The notes: a model not told the origin generated them from the sequence alone. Shown: positions 1-9,366, numbered from the stretch's first letter. The stretch: DNA of 64,000 bases from Comamonadaceae bacterium (GCA_947475685.1 CANJNC010000003.1:47975-111974), one strand, 5' to 3'. Numbers and translations are program-made.

Positions 1-1462
1 TCCATTGGCCCCAGGTGCTGTTGGCCAAAATCATGGCCTCGGCCACGATCAAATCCAAGGCGCTGCCTCTTCGGCGCTCGGTGATGATGACCCGCTCGTT
101 GCCATGGGGCCCGCTATAGGGAGTATTGGCAGGCGATGGAGTGGTTTGCACAGGTGGCTCGAGTTCGCTGCTCTCAAGCCTGAACTGATAATCGGGACGG
201 TTGAAGTTTTCTGGTTTTCCGCGGACCACTTCCCGCCGAGCCTTCAAATGCTTGGCCAATCTGAATAAAAAGGCGAGTTGCTCTTGGCCTTCATCGATGT
301 CAAACATGGCGGATGGTGGAGAGGCTAAGCTCTTGGATCCATCACGGGCTTCAAGCCAAGCGTTGTTGATCCATGGCTCAAGCACATCATGGCGTAAATT
401 GGCCTGAATGTAGACCTCTTCGACAACGGTTTTGCTCGCCTTGATCTCCAAGGTGTCTTCGTTCAGTGTCAAGTACAAAGACAGGGCAGGCGCGTATTTG
501 CCTTGGCTTAAAGTGAACACATCCACCACCTCACTGGGCAGCATGGTGATTTTATGTCCAGGCATATAAACGGTAGAGAGCCTGTCTCTTGCAAGGCTGT
601 CCAGCGCTTCACTGGGTTGAAAGCACAAAGCAGGCGCAGCGATGTGAATGCCTAAGGTGACTTCTCCACTTTGAAGGCCACTCACGGACAGCGCATCATC
701 GATTTCTGTCGTCTGAGAGTCGTCGATGGAGAAAGCTTTGACGCTTGCTTTGGGCAAGGGTTTGTCAAAGGCCACAGGCGCCACCGCAGGAAACTGAACC
801 CCTTTGGGGAACTGATCAAAGACAAAGCGTTGCCAGTGAAACTCATAGGCCGATGTGATGGCGCCAGCGTCTTGGAGCAAATGCAGAGGTGCTTTTTGTG
901 CAAGCTTTGAGGCTTGAGCAACGGCTTTGTAGGCCGGCGCGTTCTTGTCGGGCTTGAAGAGGATTTTGTAGAGTTGGTCCCTCACCTCTTGCGGGCACTG
1001 GCCTTGGGCCAAAGATTGACTCCAGGCATCGGTTTGCTCTTGAAGGCGTTGTTTCTTTTCAATGGCGGCCAAAGCCAACTGAACCACTTCGGCGGCGGCC
1101 TTTTTAAAGCGACCTTTGCCAGAGCGGCGAAAATAGTGGGGGTTTTCAAATAAGAGGAGAAGGCACGCCAGTTGCTCGCCTAAGGCGGCTTGGTTTGAAA
1201 AATACTCTTTGGCCAAATCTTGAAAGCCAAACTCCTCGCTTGGTGCAATTTCATAGGTCATCTCCAAATCCATGTCAAGGGCCGTTTTTTTACCCAAGGA
1301 CATGAGCTCTGACGGGGCGGGTTTATCAAAGCGCAAAAGCACTTGCGCCAATTTGACTTTGACCCGTTTGCCCGAGTCCAATTCAATTTGAGCGTTGGAG
1401 TCGGTCTCAGATAAAATTTTGCCAGCATTGAATTTGCCAGCATCTTCAAAAATTGCATGCAT
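1..1462 (-). CDS. RNB-domain exoribonuclease (RNase II/R family), 3' end truncated at the left window edge
   Basis: Reverse-strand reading starts MHAIFEDAGKFNAGKILSETDSNAQIELDSGKRVKVKLAQVLLRF and, in the same frame, ends at the window edge with ...GNERVIITERRRGSALDLIVAEAMILANSTWGQW, typical of RNB proteins. Absent from the ORF track because it has no stop inside the window. Confidence 0.8.
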   Translation of the reverse strand, partial: MHAIFEDAGKFNAGKILSETDSNAQIELDSGKRVKVKLAQVLLRFDKPAPSELMSLGKKTALDMDLEMTYEIAPSEEFGFQDLAKEYFSNQAALGEQLACLLLLFENPHYFRRSGKGRFKKAAAEVVQLALAAIEKKQRLQEQTDAWSQSLAQGQCPQEVRDQLYKILFKPDKNAPAYKAVAQASKLAQKAPLHLLQDAGAITSAYEFHWQRFVFDQFPKGVQFPAVAPVAFDKPLPKASVKAFSIDDSQTTEIDDALSVSGLQSGEVTLGIHIAAPALCFQPSEALDSLARDRLSTVYMPGHKITMLPSEVVDVFTLSQGKYAPALSLYLTLNEDTLEIKASKTVVEEVYIQANLRHDVLEPWINNAWLEARDGSKSLASPPSAMFDIDEGQEQLAFLFRLAKHLKARREVVRGKPENFNRPDYQFRLESSELEPPVQTTPSPANTPYSGPHGNERVIITERRRGSALDLIVAEAMILANSTWGQW

Positions 1463-1551
1463 GCGTGCATTGTCCCATGGACTTTTGTGTGCGAATAAAA
1501 GAATCTTAAAAAAAGTGTTTTTTCAGCTTTTTCTCAACCGATAATATTGAA

Positions 1552-2703
1552 ATGTACATTGTCTTTCAAAAGCCCAATTATTTAAGAGCCTTCGGCCACT
1601 TGCTAAAGGGCTTGGATGGTCCGTTGGCCTTTGCGGTTTTTTTGCTCGCATGTGCGGGCATGTTGACCATGTACTCCTCTGGTGGCGGAGATTCGCGCTT
1701 TATCGATCATGGGCGAAACATGTTGTTGGCTGGATTCATCATGTTTGTGGTCGCTCAAATTCCACCGCACCGGTTGATGAGTTTTGCCCTTCCCCTGTAC
1801 ACCATTGGCGTGGCCTTGTTGATTGCGGTGGCGGTGTTTGGGATGACGAAAAAAGGGGCCAAAAGATGGTTGTATGTTGGCATTGTGATTCAACCCAGTG
1901 AAATTTTGAAGATCGCCATGCCGATGATGCTTTCATGGTGGTTTCAAAAAAGGGAGGGTCAACTGCGACCTCTTGATTTCTTGGTGGCCAGTATATTGCT
2001 TTTGATCCCAGTGGGCCTGATTGTGAAACAACCCGATTTGGGGACCGCCATCTTGGTTTTGTCTGCTGGGCTTTATGTCATTTTCTTTGCGGGCCTCAGA
2101 TGGCGATGGATCATCCCACCGGTGATCTTGTTTGTTGCGGCAATGATTGCTGTGGTTGTTTTGGAGCCGACGTTGTGTGATTCGGACTTTCATTGGCCTA
2201 TGCTTCGCGACTATCAGCAGCAGCGCATTTGTACCCTCTTGGATCCAGGCCGAGACCCTTTGGGCAAAGGTTTTCACATTCTTCAAGGCATGATTGCCAT
2301 TGGTTCTGGCGGTATTTTTGGCAAAGGCTTCATGCAAGGCACCCAAACTCATTTGGACTTCATCCCTGAGCACAGCACGGATTTTATTTTTGCGGCCTAT
2401 GCCGAAGAGTTTGGACTGCTGGGTGAAATCTTTTTGATCGCAGCGTTCATCTTCTTGATTATTCGCGGCTTGAACATCGCCTTGGATGGCCCTACTTTGT
2501 TCTCTCGCTTGCTGGCGGGCAGTGTGACCTTGATTTTCTTCACCTACGCATTTGTCAATATGGCCATGGTCAGTGGCATCTTGCCGGTGGTTGGCGTGCC
2601 CCTGCCCTTCATCAGTTACGGAGGAACCGCCATGGTCACCCTCGGGTTTGGCTTAGGGATACTGATGTCCATCTCAAAGGCCAAGCAGTTGGTGCAGTCT
2701 TGA
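1552..2703 (+). CDS. rodA: Rod shape-determining protein RodA (SEDS glycosyltransferase)
   Basis: 383 aa polytopic protein with SEDS motifs (GAKRWLYVG, QPSEILKI, KQPDLGTAILV, PEHSTDFIFAAYAEEFGLLG, GVPLPFISYGGTAMV). Confidence 0.95.
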   Translation: MYIVFQKPNYLRAFGHLLKGLDGPLAFAVFLLACAGMLTMYSSGGGDSRFIDHGRNMLLAGFIMFVVAQIPPHRLMSFALPLYTIGVALLIAVAVFGMTKKGAKRWLYVGIVIQPSEILKIAMPMMLSWWFQKREGQLRPLDFLVASILLLIPVGLIVKQPDLGTAILVLSAGLYVIFFAGLRWRWIIPPVILFVAAMIAVVVLEPTLCDSDFHWPMLRDYQQQRICTLLDPGRDPLGKGFHILQGMIAIGSGGIFGKGFMQGTQTHLDFIPEHSTDFIFAAYAEEFGLLGEIFLIAAFIFLIIRGLNIALDGPTLFSRLLAGSVTLIFFTYAFVNMAMVSGILPVVGVPLPFISYGGTAMVTLGFGLGILMSISKAKQLVQS

Positions 2704-2848
2704 GGTGGCCTCTTTTGTATTAAAAATGCTTTGATGCCGACTTGCTTTTTGCTTTGAACTTTTTGAGCTTTTGCCCCTGTTTGTCTGCCCCCATGGGGTC
2801 AAAAAAAGGCTCGACACATGCTCCAACGAGAAGATCTACAATGCACCG

Positions 2849-4393
2849 ATGAACCAAGACGCATTTAACTTTCATACGCCCTCTTTGATTGCTTTACCCA
2901 GTCAAGGCCAAGTCCCCAAGTCATTGAGCAACAAAGCCAACGCCTTGGATGCAAACTCTCGGCTTAAAGAGGCTCAAAGTCTCCTTCTTGCCCCTTTCGG
3001 GTTGACCGAGCAGCATCTGAGCCGAGCCCTGGCCTACATCTCGCAGCACCAAGTCGATGATGCAGACCTTTATTTTCAGACCACTCGCTCAGAAGGCTGG
3101 AGTTTGGAGGAGGGCATTGTCAAGACGGGCTCTTTCAGCATCGACCAAGGTGTTGGGGTGAGGGCTGTGAGTGGAGAAAAAACCGCATTTGCCTACTCCG
3201 ATGACATTTCTTGGGGCTCATTGCTGGATGCGGCCAAGACCGTTCGTTCCATTACAAGTGCGAGGAGTGCGGGTAAACAAAAAGTTCCCAAGCGACGTGT
3301 GCCTCATACGAGGGGGCTTTATGGCGTATCTGACCCCATTGCCAGCATGGACAGCACGGCCAAAGTCAAACTGTTAGAGAGGCTGGAGGGCAAGGCTCGC
3401 GCGCAAGACCCCAGAGTCGTGCAAGTCATGGCCTCCTTGTCCATGGAGCACGATGTGGTGATGGTGGCCAGAGCCAATGGCACATTGGCTGCGGACATCA
3501 GGCCTTTGGTCAGGCTCAGTTTGACGGTCATTGTGGAGCAAAAGGGCAGGCGAGAGACGGGTTCAAGTGGAGGCGGTGGGCGTTTTGGGCTTGCTTATTT
3601 TGACGATGTGCTTTTGTCCGCCTATGCGAAAGAGGCGGTTGAGGGTGCGCTGATCAATTTGGAGGCGCGCCCAGCACCTGCTGGCGAAATGGCAGTGGTC
3701 TTGGGCCCAGGTTGGCCAGGTATTTTGTTGCATGAAGCGATTGGCCATGGCCTAGAGGGCGATTTCAATCGAAAGGGCTCCAGTGCGTTTGCGGGTCGAA
3801 TTGGTAAACGTGTGGCCGCCAAAGGCGTGACGGTGCTCGACGACGGCACCTTGTCCCAGCGCAGAGGCTCACTCAATGTCGATGACGAGGGGCATGTCAG
3901 CCAGAAAAATGTGTTGATTGAAGATGGTATTTTGCAAGGCTACATCCAAGACAGCATGAATGCGCGTCTCATGGGTGTGAAGCCTACAGGCAACGGACGC
4001 CGCGAGAGTTATGCGCATTTACCGATGCCTAGAATGACCAACACCTACATGCTTGGGGGTGACAAAGACCCTGGGGAGATCATCGCCAGCCTTAAAAAGG
4101 GCATTTACGCCAGCAACTTTGGGGGTGGTCAAGTTGACATCACCTCTGGCAAATTTGTGTTCTCCACATCCCAAGCATGGTGGGTGGAGAACGGTAAACT
4201 GCTTTATCCCGTCAAAGGCGCCACCTTGGTGGGCAATGGGCCAGATGCATTGACACGCGTGAGCATGATTGGCTCAGATATGGCGCTTGACAGTGGAGTT
4301 GGGACCTGCGGCAAAGAAGGCCAAAGTGTACCAGTGGGTGTTGGACAACCCACGCTGCGCATTGAGGGCTTGACGGTGGGGGGAACGGCTTGA
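2849..4393 (+). CDS. tldD: Metalloprotease TldD
   Basis: HEAIGHGLEGDFNRKGSSAFAGRIG motif, DDGTL, C-terminal VGTCGKEGQSVPVGVGQPTLRI. Start chosen at the internal ATG (MNQDAFNF); the ORF track extends upstream to 2771. Confidence 0.95.
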   Translation: MNQDAFNFHTPSLIALPSQGQVPKSLSNKANALDANSRLKEAQSLLLAPFGLTEQHLSRALAYISQHQVDDADLYFQTTRSEGWSLEEGIVKTGSFSIDQGVGVRAVSGEKTAFAYSDDISWGSLLDAAKTVRSITSARSAGKQKVPKRRVPHTRGLYGVSDPIASMDSTAKVKLLERLEGKARAQDPRVVQVMASLSMEHDVVMVARANGTLAADIRPLVRLSLTVIVEQKGRRETGSSGGGGRFGLAYFDDVLLSAYAKEAVEGALINLEARPAPAGEMAVVLGPGWPGILLHEAIGHGLEGDFNRKGSSAFAGRIGKRVAAKGVTVLDDGTLSQRRGSLNVDDEGHVSQKNVLIEDGILQGYIQDSMNARLMGVKPTGNGRRESYAHLPMPRMTNTYMLGGDKDPGEIIASLKKGIYASNFGGGQVDITSGKFVFSTSQAWWVENGKLLYPVKGATLVGNGPDALTRVSMIGSDMALDSGVGTCGKEGQSVPVGVGQPTLRIEGLTVGGTA

Positions 4394-4506
4394 GATGCAA
4401 TTTCAAGCCATTCGGCCCAAAAAGCATGGCCCGTTAAAGACGCGATTGTTGCTTTGAAGAGAGGGATAAAGCGGTCCTTTTCATTTTTTGTGATATATTT
4501 CAAGCC

Positions 4507-4575
4507 ATGAACAGTACATTCTTTCGATTTGGATACTTTTTCTTCTCATGCCCATCCGGCGGTCGAGAGATTTAA
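4507..4575 (+). CDS. Putative Phe/Tyr-rich attenuator leader peptide MNSTFFRFGYFFFSCPSGGREI
   Basis: 22-codon ORF with 6 Phe and 1 Tyr (TTC TTT CGA TTT GGA TAC TTT TTC TTC) immediately upstream of an intrinsic terminator and the DAHP synthase gene. Confidence 0.7.
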   Translation: MNSTFFRFGYFFFSCPSGGREI

Positions 4576-4605
4576 GCGTATTTCAAACGTTCGAAGCTTT
4601 CAAAC

Positions 4606-4632
4606 AAACCGCCTTCAGGGGCGGTTTTTTTT
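4606..4632 (+). terminator. Intrinsic terminator in the DAHP synthase leader (probable attenuator)
   Basis: AAACCGCC - TTCAGG - GGCGGTTT stem-loop with an 8-T tract (4625-4632), 50 nt before the DAHP synthase start. Confidence 0.85.
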
Positions 4633-4682
4633 CGTTCCATGGGCACATTCGAAACGCTAAGTAAGCGATCAAGAGGCACAAG

Positions 4683-5810
4683 ATGAGCAAGCAACAACAC
4701 ATTGAGCACCAAGGCATTCAAAGCTTGGACCGAACCAGTGAAACCGACGATCAGCGGATCAAAGACATCACGGTCTTGCCGCCCCCTGAGCATTTGATAC
4801 GTTTCTTTCCCATTCAGTCCACGCCCGTCGAAGGCTTGATCTCCAAGACGCGTCGTGTCATTCAAGACATCATTCACAACCAAGATGATCGGCTTTTGGT
4901 GATCTTAGGGCCGTGCTCTATCCACGACCCCAGTGCGGCACTTGAGTACGCCAAACGCTTGGTCAAAGAGCGCCATCATTTCAAAGACACACTTGAAATT
5001 GTGATGCGGGTGTATTTTGAAAAGCCCCGGACCACGGTGGGCTGGAAGGGCCTGATCAACGATCCTTATTTAGATGAAAGCTACAAGATTGATGAAGGTC
5101 TGCGCATCGCAAGACAACTCCTCATTGAGATCAATCGCTTGGGGCTGCCTGCTGCAAGTGAGTTTCTCGATGTCATTTCTCCTCAGTACATTGGGGACTT
5201 GATTTCTTGGGGGGCGATTGGCGCCAGAACCACAGAGAGTCAGGTGCACCGGGAGTTGGCCTCGGGCATTTCTGCGCCCATAGGATTTAAAAACGGCACC
5301 GATGGCAACATCAAAATCGCAACCGACGCCATCCAAGCCGCAGCCCGAGGACACCACTTCTTGTCGGTTCATAAAAACGGTCAAGTTGCGATCGTTCAAA
5401 CCCAAGGCAACAAGGATTGCCATGTGATTTTGAGGGGGGGGAAAAAACCCAATTACGACAGCGCCAGTGTTCTAGAGGCGTGTGCGGAGCTCTCCAAAGC
5501 CAAGTTGCCTTCAAGGCTCATGGTGGACTGTAGCCACGCCAATGCCAACAAGCAACACATGCTTCAATTGCAGGTGTGCAAAGACATTGCCCAGCAATTG
5601 GTTTCAGGCTCAGAGCATATTTTTGGCGTGATGATTGAAAGTCACTTGGTCGATGGTGCGCAAAAATTCACTCCTGGAAAGGACCGTGTGGAGGATTTGA
5701 GTTACGGCCAAAGCATCACCGATGCTTGTTTGGGTTGGGAGGACTCTTTGTCTTGCTTGCACACCCTGTCTGATGCCGTCAAACAAAAGCGAAAAATAAA
5801 AGGGTCTTGA
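4683..5810 (+). CDS. aroG: 3-deoxy-7-phosphoheptulonate (DAHP) synthase, class I
   Basis: 375 aa: LLVILGPCSIHDPSAALEYAKRL, MRVYFEKPRTTVGWKGLINDPYLD, GARTTESQVHRELASG, DCSHANANK. The aroG versus aroF name is not resolvable from sequence alone. Confidence 0.93.
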   Translation: MSKQQHIEHQGIQSLDRTSETDDQRIKDITVLPPPEHLIRFFPIQSTPVEGLISKTRRVIQDIIHNQDDRLLVILGPCSIHDPSAALEYAKRLVKERHHFKDTLEIVMRVYFEKPRTTVGWKGLINDPYLDESYKIDEGLRIARQLLIEINRLGLPAASEFLDVISPQYIGDLISWGAIGARTTESQVHRELASGISAPIGFKNGTDGNIKIATDAIQAAARGHHFLSVHKNGQVAIVQTQGNKDCHVILRGGKKPNYDSASVLEACAELSKAKLPSRLMVDCSHANANKQHMLQLQVCKDIAQQLVSGSEHIFGVMIESHLVDGAQKFTPGKDRVEDLSYGQSITDACLGWEDSLSCLHTLSDAVKQKRKIKGS

Positions 5811-5815
5811 AAAAC

Positions 5816-7279
5816 TCAGGCCTTGGCCTTGAGCGCGTGCGTGAGTTTTTGATGGATGCCGCCAAAGCCGCCATTGCTCATGCAGATGATGTGATCACTG
5901 GGTCGCGCATGGGAGACCACTTTCGCAACGAGTTCATTGAGCTCGGCGCTGCAAAAGGCCTTTTCACCCAAAGCAGACAGGGCTTCTTGTGCATCCCAAT
6001 CCAGCCCTGAGGTGTAGCAAAAGCTCAAGTCTGCGCTTGAGAGGCTTTGAGGCAACAAGGCCTTCATGCTGCCTAGCTTCATGGTGTTGCTTCTTGGCTC
6101 AAACACACAAAGCACCCTGCTCTTGTCTCCCACTTGTCTTTTGAGTCCTTCAAGTGTGGTTTTGATGGCGGTGGGGTGGTGCGCAAAATCGTCGTACACC
6201 ATGACAGGCGTTTGCAAGTCAAAGCCTTTAAGCACCACCTGGGCTTTGAGTTCCATGCGACGACGCACATTTTGAAATTCAGTCAGCGCTTTGATGCTGA
6301 GGTCTGCAGCAACGCCCACGTGGTGAGCAGCGGCAATGCAAGCGAGCGCGTTCATTTGATTGTGCACACCTTGCACACTCCAATCGAGGTGGCCAACTGG
6401 CGAGCCTTTGTGGATCACATCAAACGATTCAGGGGGTCCGCTCAATGTCCAGTCGGGCACAGGCGTCGCGGTGTTGAGGGCAAAGCTTACGCTCTCGCTC
6501 CAAAGCCCCATGCTTAAAACGCGTTTCAAGCTTTCTTCGTGAGCATTGAAGATGACTTGCCCGCTTTGAGGGACGGTCCTGATCAAGTGATGGAACTGTT
6601 TTTCGATGGCTTGGAGATTTTCAAAAATATCTGCATGATCAAACTCCAAGTTATTGAGCACACAAGTCTTGGGTCGGTAGTGAACAAATTTGCTGCGTTT
6701 ATCGAAAAACGCGGTGTCATATTCATCGGCCTCGATCACAAAGAGAGGTCTTTGTGGGTTTTCAGGTTTTGAGGCGTTGGGTGGATTGGCTTTTGGCAGT
6801 CTGGCCGACGCTTCAAAATTCATGGGCACCCCCCCAATCAAATAGCCTGGAGCGCGGTTGGCGAACTCCAAAATCCAAGCCAGCATGGAGGAGGTCGTGG
6901 TTTTTCCATGTGTGCCTGCAATGGCCAGCACATGAAAAGGGTTCTCTGCGGTGTGCAAGATGTGCTCGGACAACCACTGTGGGCCGCTTGTGTAGGGCAG
7001 CCCTAAATCCAGGATGGCTTCCATCAAGGGGTATTGGGCTTGACCCGCGGGGTTCTTTTGTCTCGAGACCACATTGCCAACGACAAAAAGGTCGGGTTTC
7101 AAGCGAAGTTGCTCAAGGCCAAAGCCTTCGATCAGCTCAATGCCCAGTGCGCTCAATTGGTCGCTCATGGGTGGGTATACGCCGGCATCGCATCCGGTGA
7201 CGGTATGTCCGCTTTCTCTCGCCAAGGCGGCCAAGCCGCCCATGAAGGTGCCACAAATGCCTAAGATATGTATGTGCAT
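5816..7279 (-). CDS. mpl: UDP-N-acetylmuramate:L-alanyl-gamma-D-glutamyl-meso-diaminopimelate ligase
   Basis: MHIHILGICGTFMGGLAALARESGHTVTGCD; IAGTHGKTTTSSML; IEADEYDTAFFDKRSKFVHY; VYDDFAHHPTAI. Start set at MHIHI. Confidence 0.95.
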   Translation of the reverse strand: MHIHILGICGTFMGGLAALARESGHTVTGCDAGVYPPMSDQLSALGIELIEGFGLEQLRLKPDLFVVGNVVSRQKNPAGQAQYPLMEAILDLGLPYTSGPQWLSEHILHTAENPFHVLAIAGTHGKTTTSSMLAWILEFANRAPGYLIGGVPMNFEASARLPKANPPNASKPENPQRPLFVIEADEYDTAFFDKRSKFVHYRPKTCVLNNLEFDHADIFENLQAIEKQFHHLIRTVPQSGQVIFNAHEESLKRVLSMGLWSESVSFALNTATPVPDWTLSGPPESFDVIHKGSPVGHLDWSVQGVHNQMNALACIAAAHHVGVAADLSIKALTEFQNVRRRMELKAQVVLKGFDLQTPVMVYDDFAHHPTAIKTTLEGLKRQVGDKSRVLCVFEPRSNTMKLGSMKALLPQSLSSADLSFCYTSGLDWDAQEALSALGEKAFCSAELNELVAKVVSHARPSDHIICMSNGGFGGIHQKLTHALKAKA

Positions 7280-7360
7280 GCGTGCTATTTTATGGGCAAG
7301 ACAGAGCATCTTGGACTTTTAAGCCTTAGAGGGCCTTGTCATTTTTAAAAAGAGTGCACA

Positions 7361-7966
7361 ATGCGATCCATGAGTCGTATTCAAGAAGAAATTGCTGCCG
7401 TTGCTGCCAGATTTATCGTCGATGATGGCTTGGAGTTTGGTCCCGCCAAGCACCAAGCGCTCAAGACTTTGGGCTTGGGCGGGAGAGTTTCACTGCCACC
7501 CAATGAGATCATTGAGGACGCGGTCTTTGAGCATCTGAGCTTGTATGGCAATGAGACGCAAACTCAAGAGCTCCAGGCGTTGAGAGCGTTGGCCTTGATT
7601 TGGATGAAGCGAATGCAGGCCTTTCGGCCCCATTTGACGGGCGCTGTTTGGAGAGGCTTTGCAACAGCCAAGTCGGACATTTATTTGCAACTTTTTTGCG
7701 ATGACTCTAAGAGCGCAGAAATTGAGCTGATCAACCAAGGCCTGGACTACCAAGTCAGTGCCGTTAAAGGCTTCAGGGGCGAGGTCGTGGACGCTTTGAG
7801 CCTGAACATCAAACACCCGCAGTGGGGTGTCTATGTGGGGCTGCATTTGATGGTCTATGATTTTGATGATTTAAGAGGTGCGCTCAAGCCAGACGCCAAG
7901 GGTAAAATTCAAAGAGGCGACGCTTTGGCCCTACAAAGGATGTTGGACGCCTCAGCCCCGCAGTAG
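7361..7966 (+). CDS. Conserved hypothetical protein, divergent from mpl
   Basis: 201 aa open frame between mpl and a TlpA-like gene; start may be the second Met (MSRIQEE). No domain assigned by eye. Confidence 0.75.
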   Translation: MRSMSRIQEEIAAVAARFIVDDGLEFGPAKHQALKTLGLGGRVSLPPNEIIEDAVFEHLSLYGNETQTQELQALRALALIWMKRMQAFRPHLTGAVWRGFATAKSDIYLQLFCDDSKSAEIELINQGLDYQVSAVKGFRGEVVDALSLNIKHPQWGVYVGLHLMVYDFDDLRGALKPDAKGKIQRGDALALQRMLDASAPQ

Positions 7967-8052
7967 CAAGACGCCCTCAGACTGTTCAAGCCGCTTTGGG
8001 CTCCCCTGCCTTTTTCCATTTATCGCCTCCTCAAAGAAAGTAAATCACGCCC

Positions 8053-8601
8053 ATGAGCTCAAACCCACTCTTTGCCAAAAGAAGCCTGCTGACTGCCACT
8101 GGACTGGGGTTTGCCCTGGTGGGTTTGGGCATTTCTTGGTGGCAAGACAAGTCACAAGAGGATCTTGCTTTGAGTTTGGAGGCCAGTACAGCTTTGTGGC
8201 AAGCAAAGTTGGAGACGCCCAATTCTGAATGGGTGTCATTGTCCGACTTCAAGGGGCAAAAGTTGGTGATCAACTTTTGGGCCACCTGGTGTGTGCCTTG
8301 TGTTGAGGAAATGCCTTTATTGGACGCTTTCTTTCAGCAAAATGCAGCAAAAGATTGGAAAGTGTTGGGCTTGGCGATTGACCAACCCAGTTTGGTCAAG
8401 AAATTTCTGACGCAAAGACCGGTCTCTTATCCCATTTTACTGGCGGGTTTGCGGGGCACGGAGTTGTCTCGACTGTTGGGAGATCAAGAGGGCGGTTTGC
8501 CGTTTACCATCGTCTTGAATGAGTCGGGTCAGGTCGCTTTTAGAAAAATGGGCAAATTGCACCCTGAGGATGTCAAGACTTGGTTGGCATCTAAATCTTA
8601 A
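8053..8601 (+). CDS. TlpA/ResA-like thioredoxin-fold thiol-disulfide oxidoreductase
   Basis: N-terminal hydrophobic anchor; INFWATWCVPCVEEMPLLD active site (CVPC). Confidence 0.9.
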   Translation: MSSNPLFAKRSLLTATGLGFALVGLGISWWQDKSQEDLALSLEASTALWQAKLETPNSEWVSLSDFKGQKLVINFWATWCVPCVEEMPLLDAFFQQNAAKDWKVLGLAIDQPSLVKKFLTQRPVSYPILLAGLRGTELSRLLGDQEGGLPFTIVLNESGQVAFRKMGKLHPEDVKTWLASKS

Positions 8602-8798
8602 TTGTTCTTAAAAATAGATTAAATTCGGCTAAAATTAAATAAAATCGCATAAAAACTACTTTTCTCGAAGAGCCCTCTTCATTTACCCATGCCGCTCGAC
8701 TGTTTGCTGGGACGAGCCGACCTGGGTGTGGACTTGGAAAGAGTAGGCCTTGAGTTGGATTCAGTGGGAAGGCGTAGGACTCAAAAATCGCTTAAAAC

Positions 8799-8831
8799 TT
8801 GAAATATCGCGGCAATTGGTGTAAATTACAC
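8799..8831 (+). promoter_or_regulatory. Candidate sigma70 promoter of accBC with overlapping palindrome
   Basis: TTGAAA (8799-8804) - 17 nt - TAAATT (8822-8827); GTGTAA-A-TTACAC palindrome (8819-8831) overlaps the -10. Confidence 0.5.
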
Positions 8832-8858
8832 TCTTTTAATGCGAGATAGTGAAAATTT

Positions 8859-9356
8859 ATGGATTTGAGAAAGCTTAAAACTTTGATTGACTTGGTCTCA
8901 GAGTCCAATGTGGCCGAGTTGGAAATCACGGAACCTGAAGGAAAGGTTCGCATTGTCAAGAGCCAAGGAGCTCAGTATACCCCAGGCGCAAACAGTTCGG
9001 GGCTCACGCCCATGCCAATCGCGTCCATCGATTTGAATGCCACTCAGCCTGCACCGGCAGTCTTGCCTGCAACGCAAGACGCATCCAATGCCCCATCCCA
9101 AGCCAGTCCAGTCTCTAGTGCAGCCCACGTGGTCAAGTCCCCCATGGTGGGGACCTTTTATCGCTCCGCCAGTCCCGAGTCCGCTGCCTTTGTTGAAGTC
9201 GGTTCTGTGGTCAAGGAGGGTCAGACGATTTGTATCATTGAGGCGATGAAGATTTTGAATGAAATCGAAGCCGACAAGAGCGGCACCATTGCTAAAATTC
9301 ACCCCCAAAATGCCCAAGCCGTTGAGTACGGCAGTGCTCTATTTGATATAGAGTGA
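8859..9356 (+). CDS. accB: Acetyl-CoA carboxylase biotin carboxyl carrier protein
   Basis: [32 protein letters not shown]; biotinylation motif [14 protein letters not shown]. Confidence 0.97.
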   Translation: MDLRKLKTLIDLVSESNVAELEITEPEGKVRIVKSQGAQYTPGANSSGLTPMPIASIDLNATQPAPAVLPATQDASNAPSQASPVSSAAHVVKSPMVGTFYRSASPESAAFVEVGSVVKEGQTICIIEAMKILNEIEADKSGTIAKIHPQNAQAVEYGSALFDIE

Positions 9357-9366
9357 TGGGGCGCAG

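Noticed and set aside
1258-1470. 70-aa minus-strand ORF listed in the track
   Set aside because: Out of frame with the RNB exoribonuclease, which begins at 1462 in another frame and continues to the window edge.
3476-3492. Sigma54-like TGGCACATTGGCTGCG
   Set aside because: Lies deep inside the tldD coding sequence and lacks the TTGC -12 element; chance match.
5811-5815. Only 5 bp between the convergent DAHP synthase gene and mpl, with no terminator
   Set aside because: Compact convergent ends are common in bacteria; not reported as a finding.
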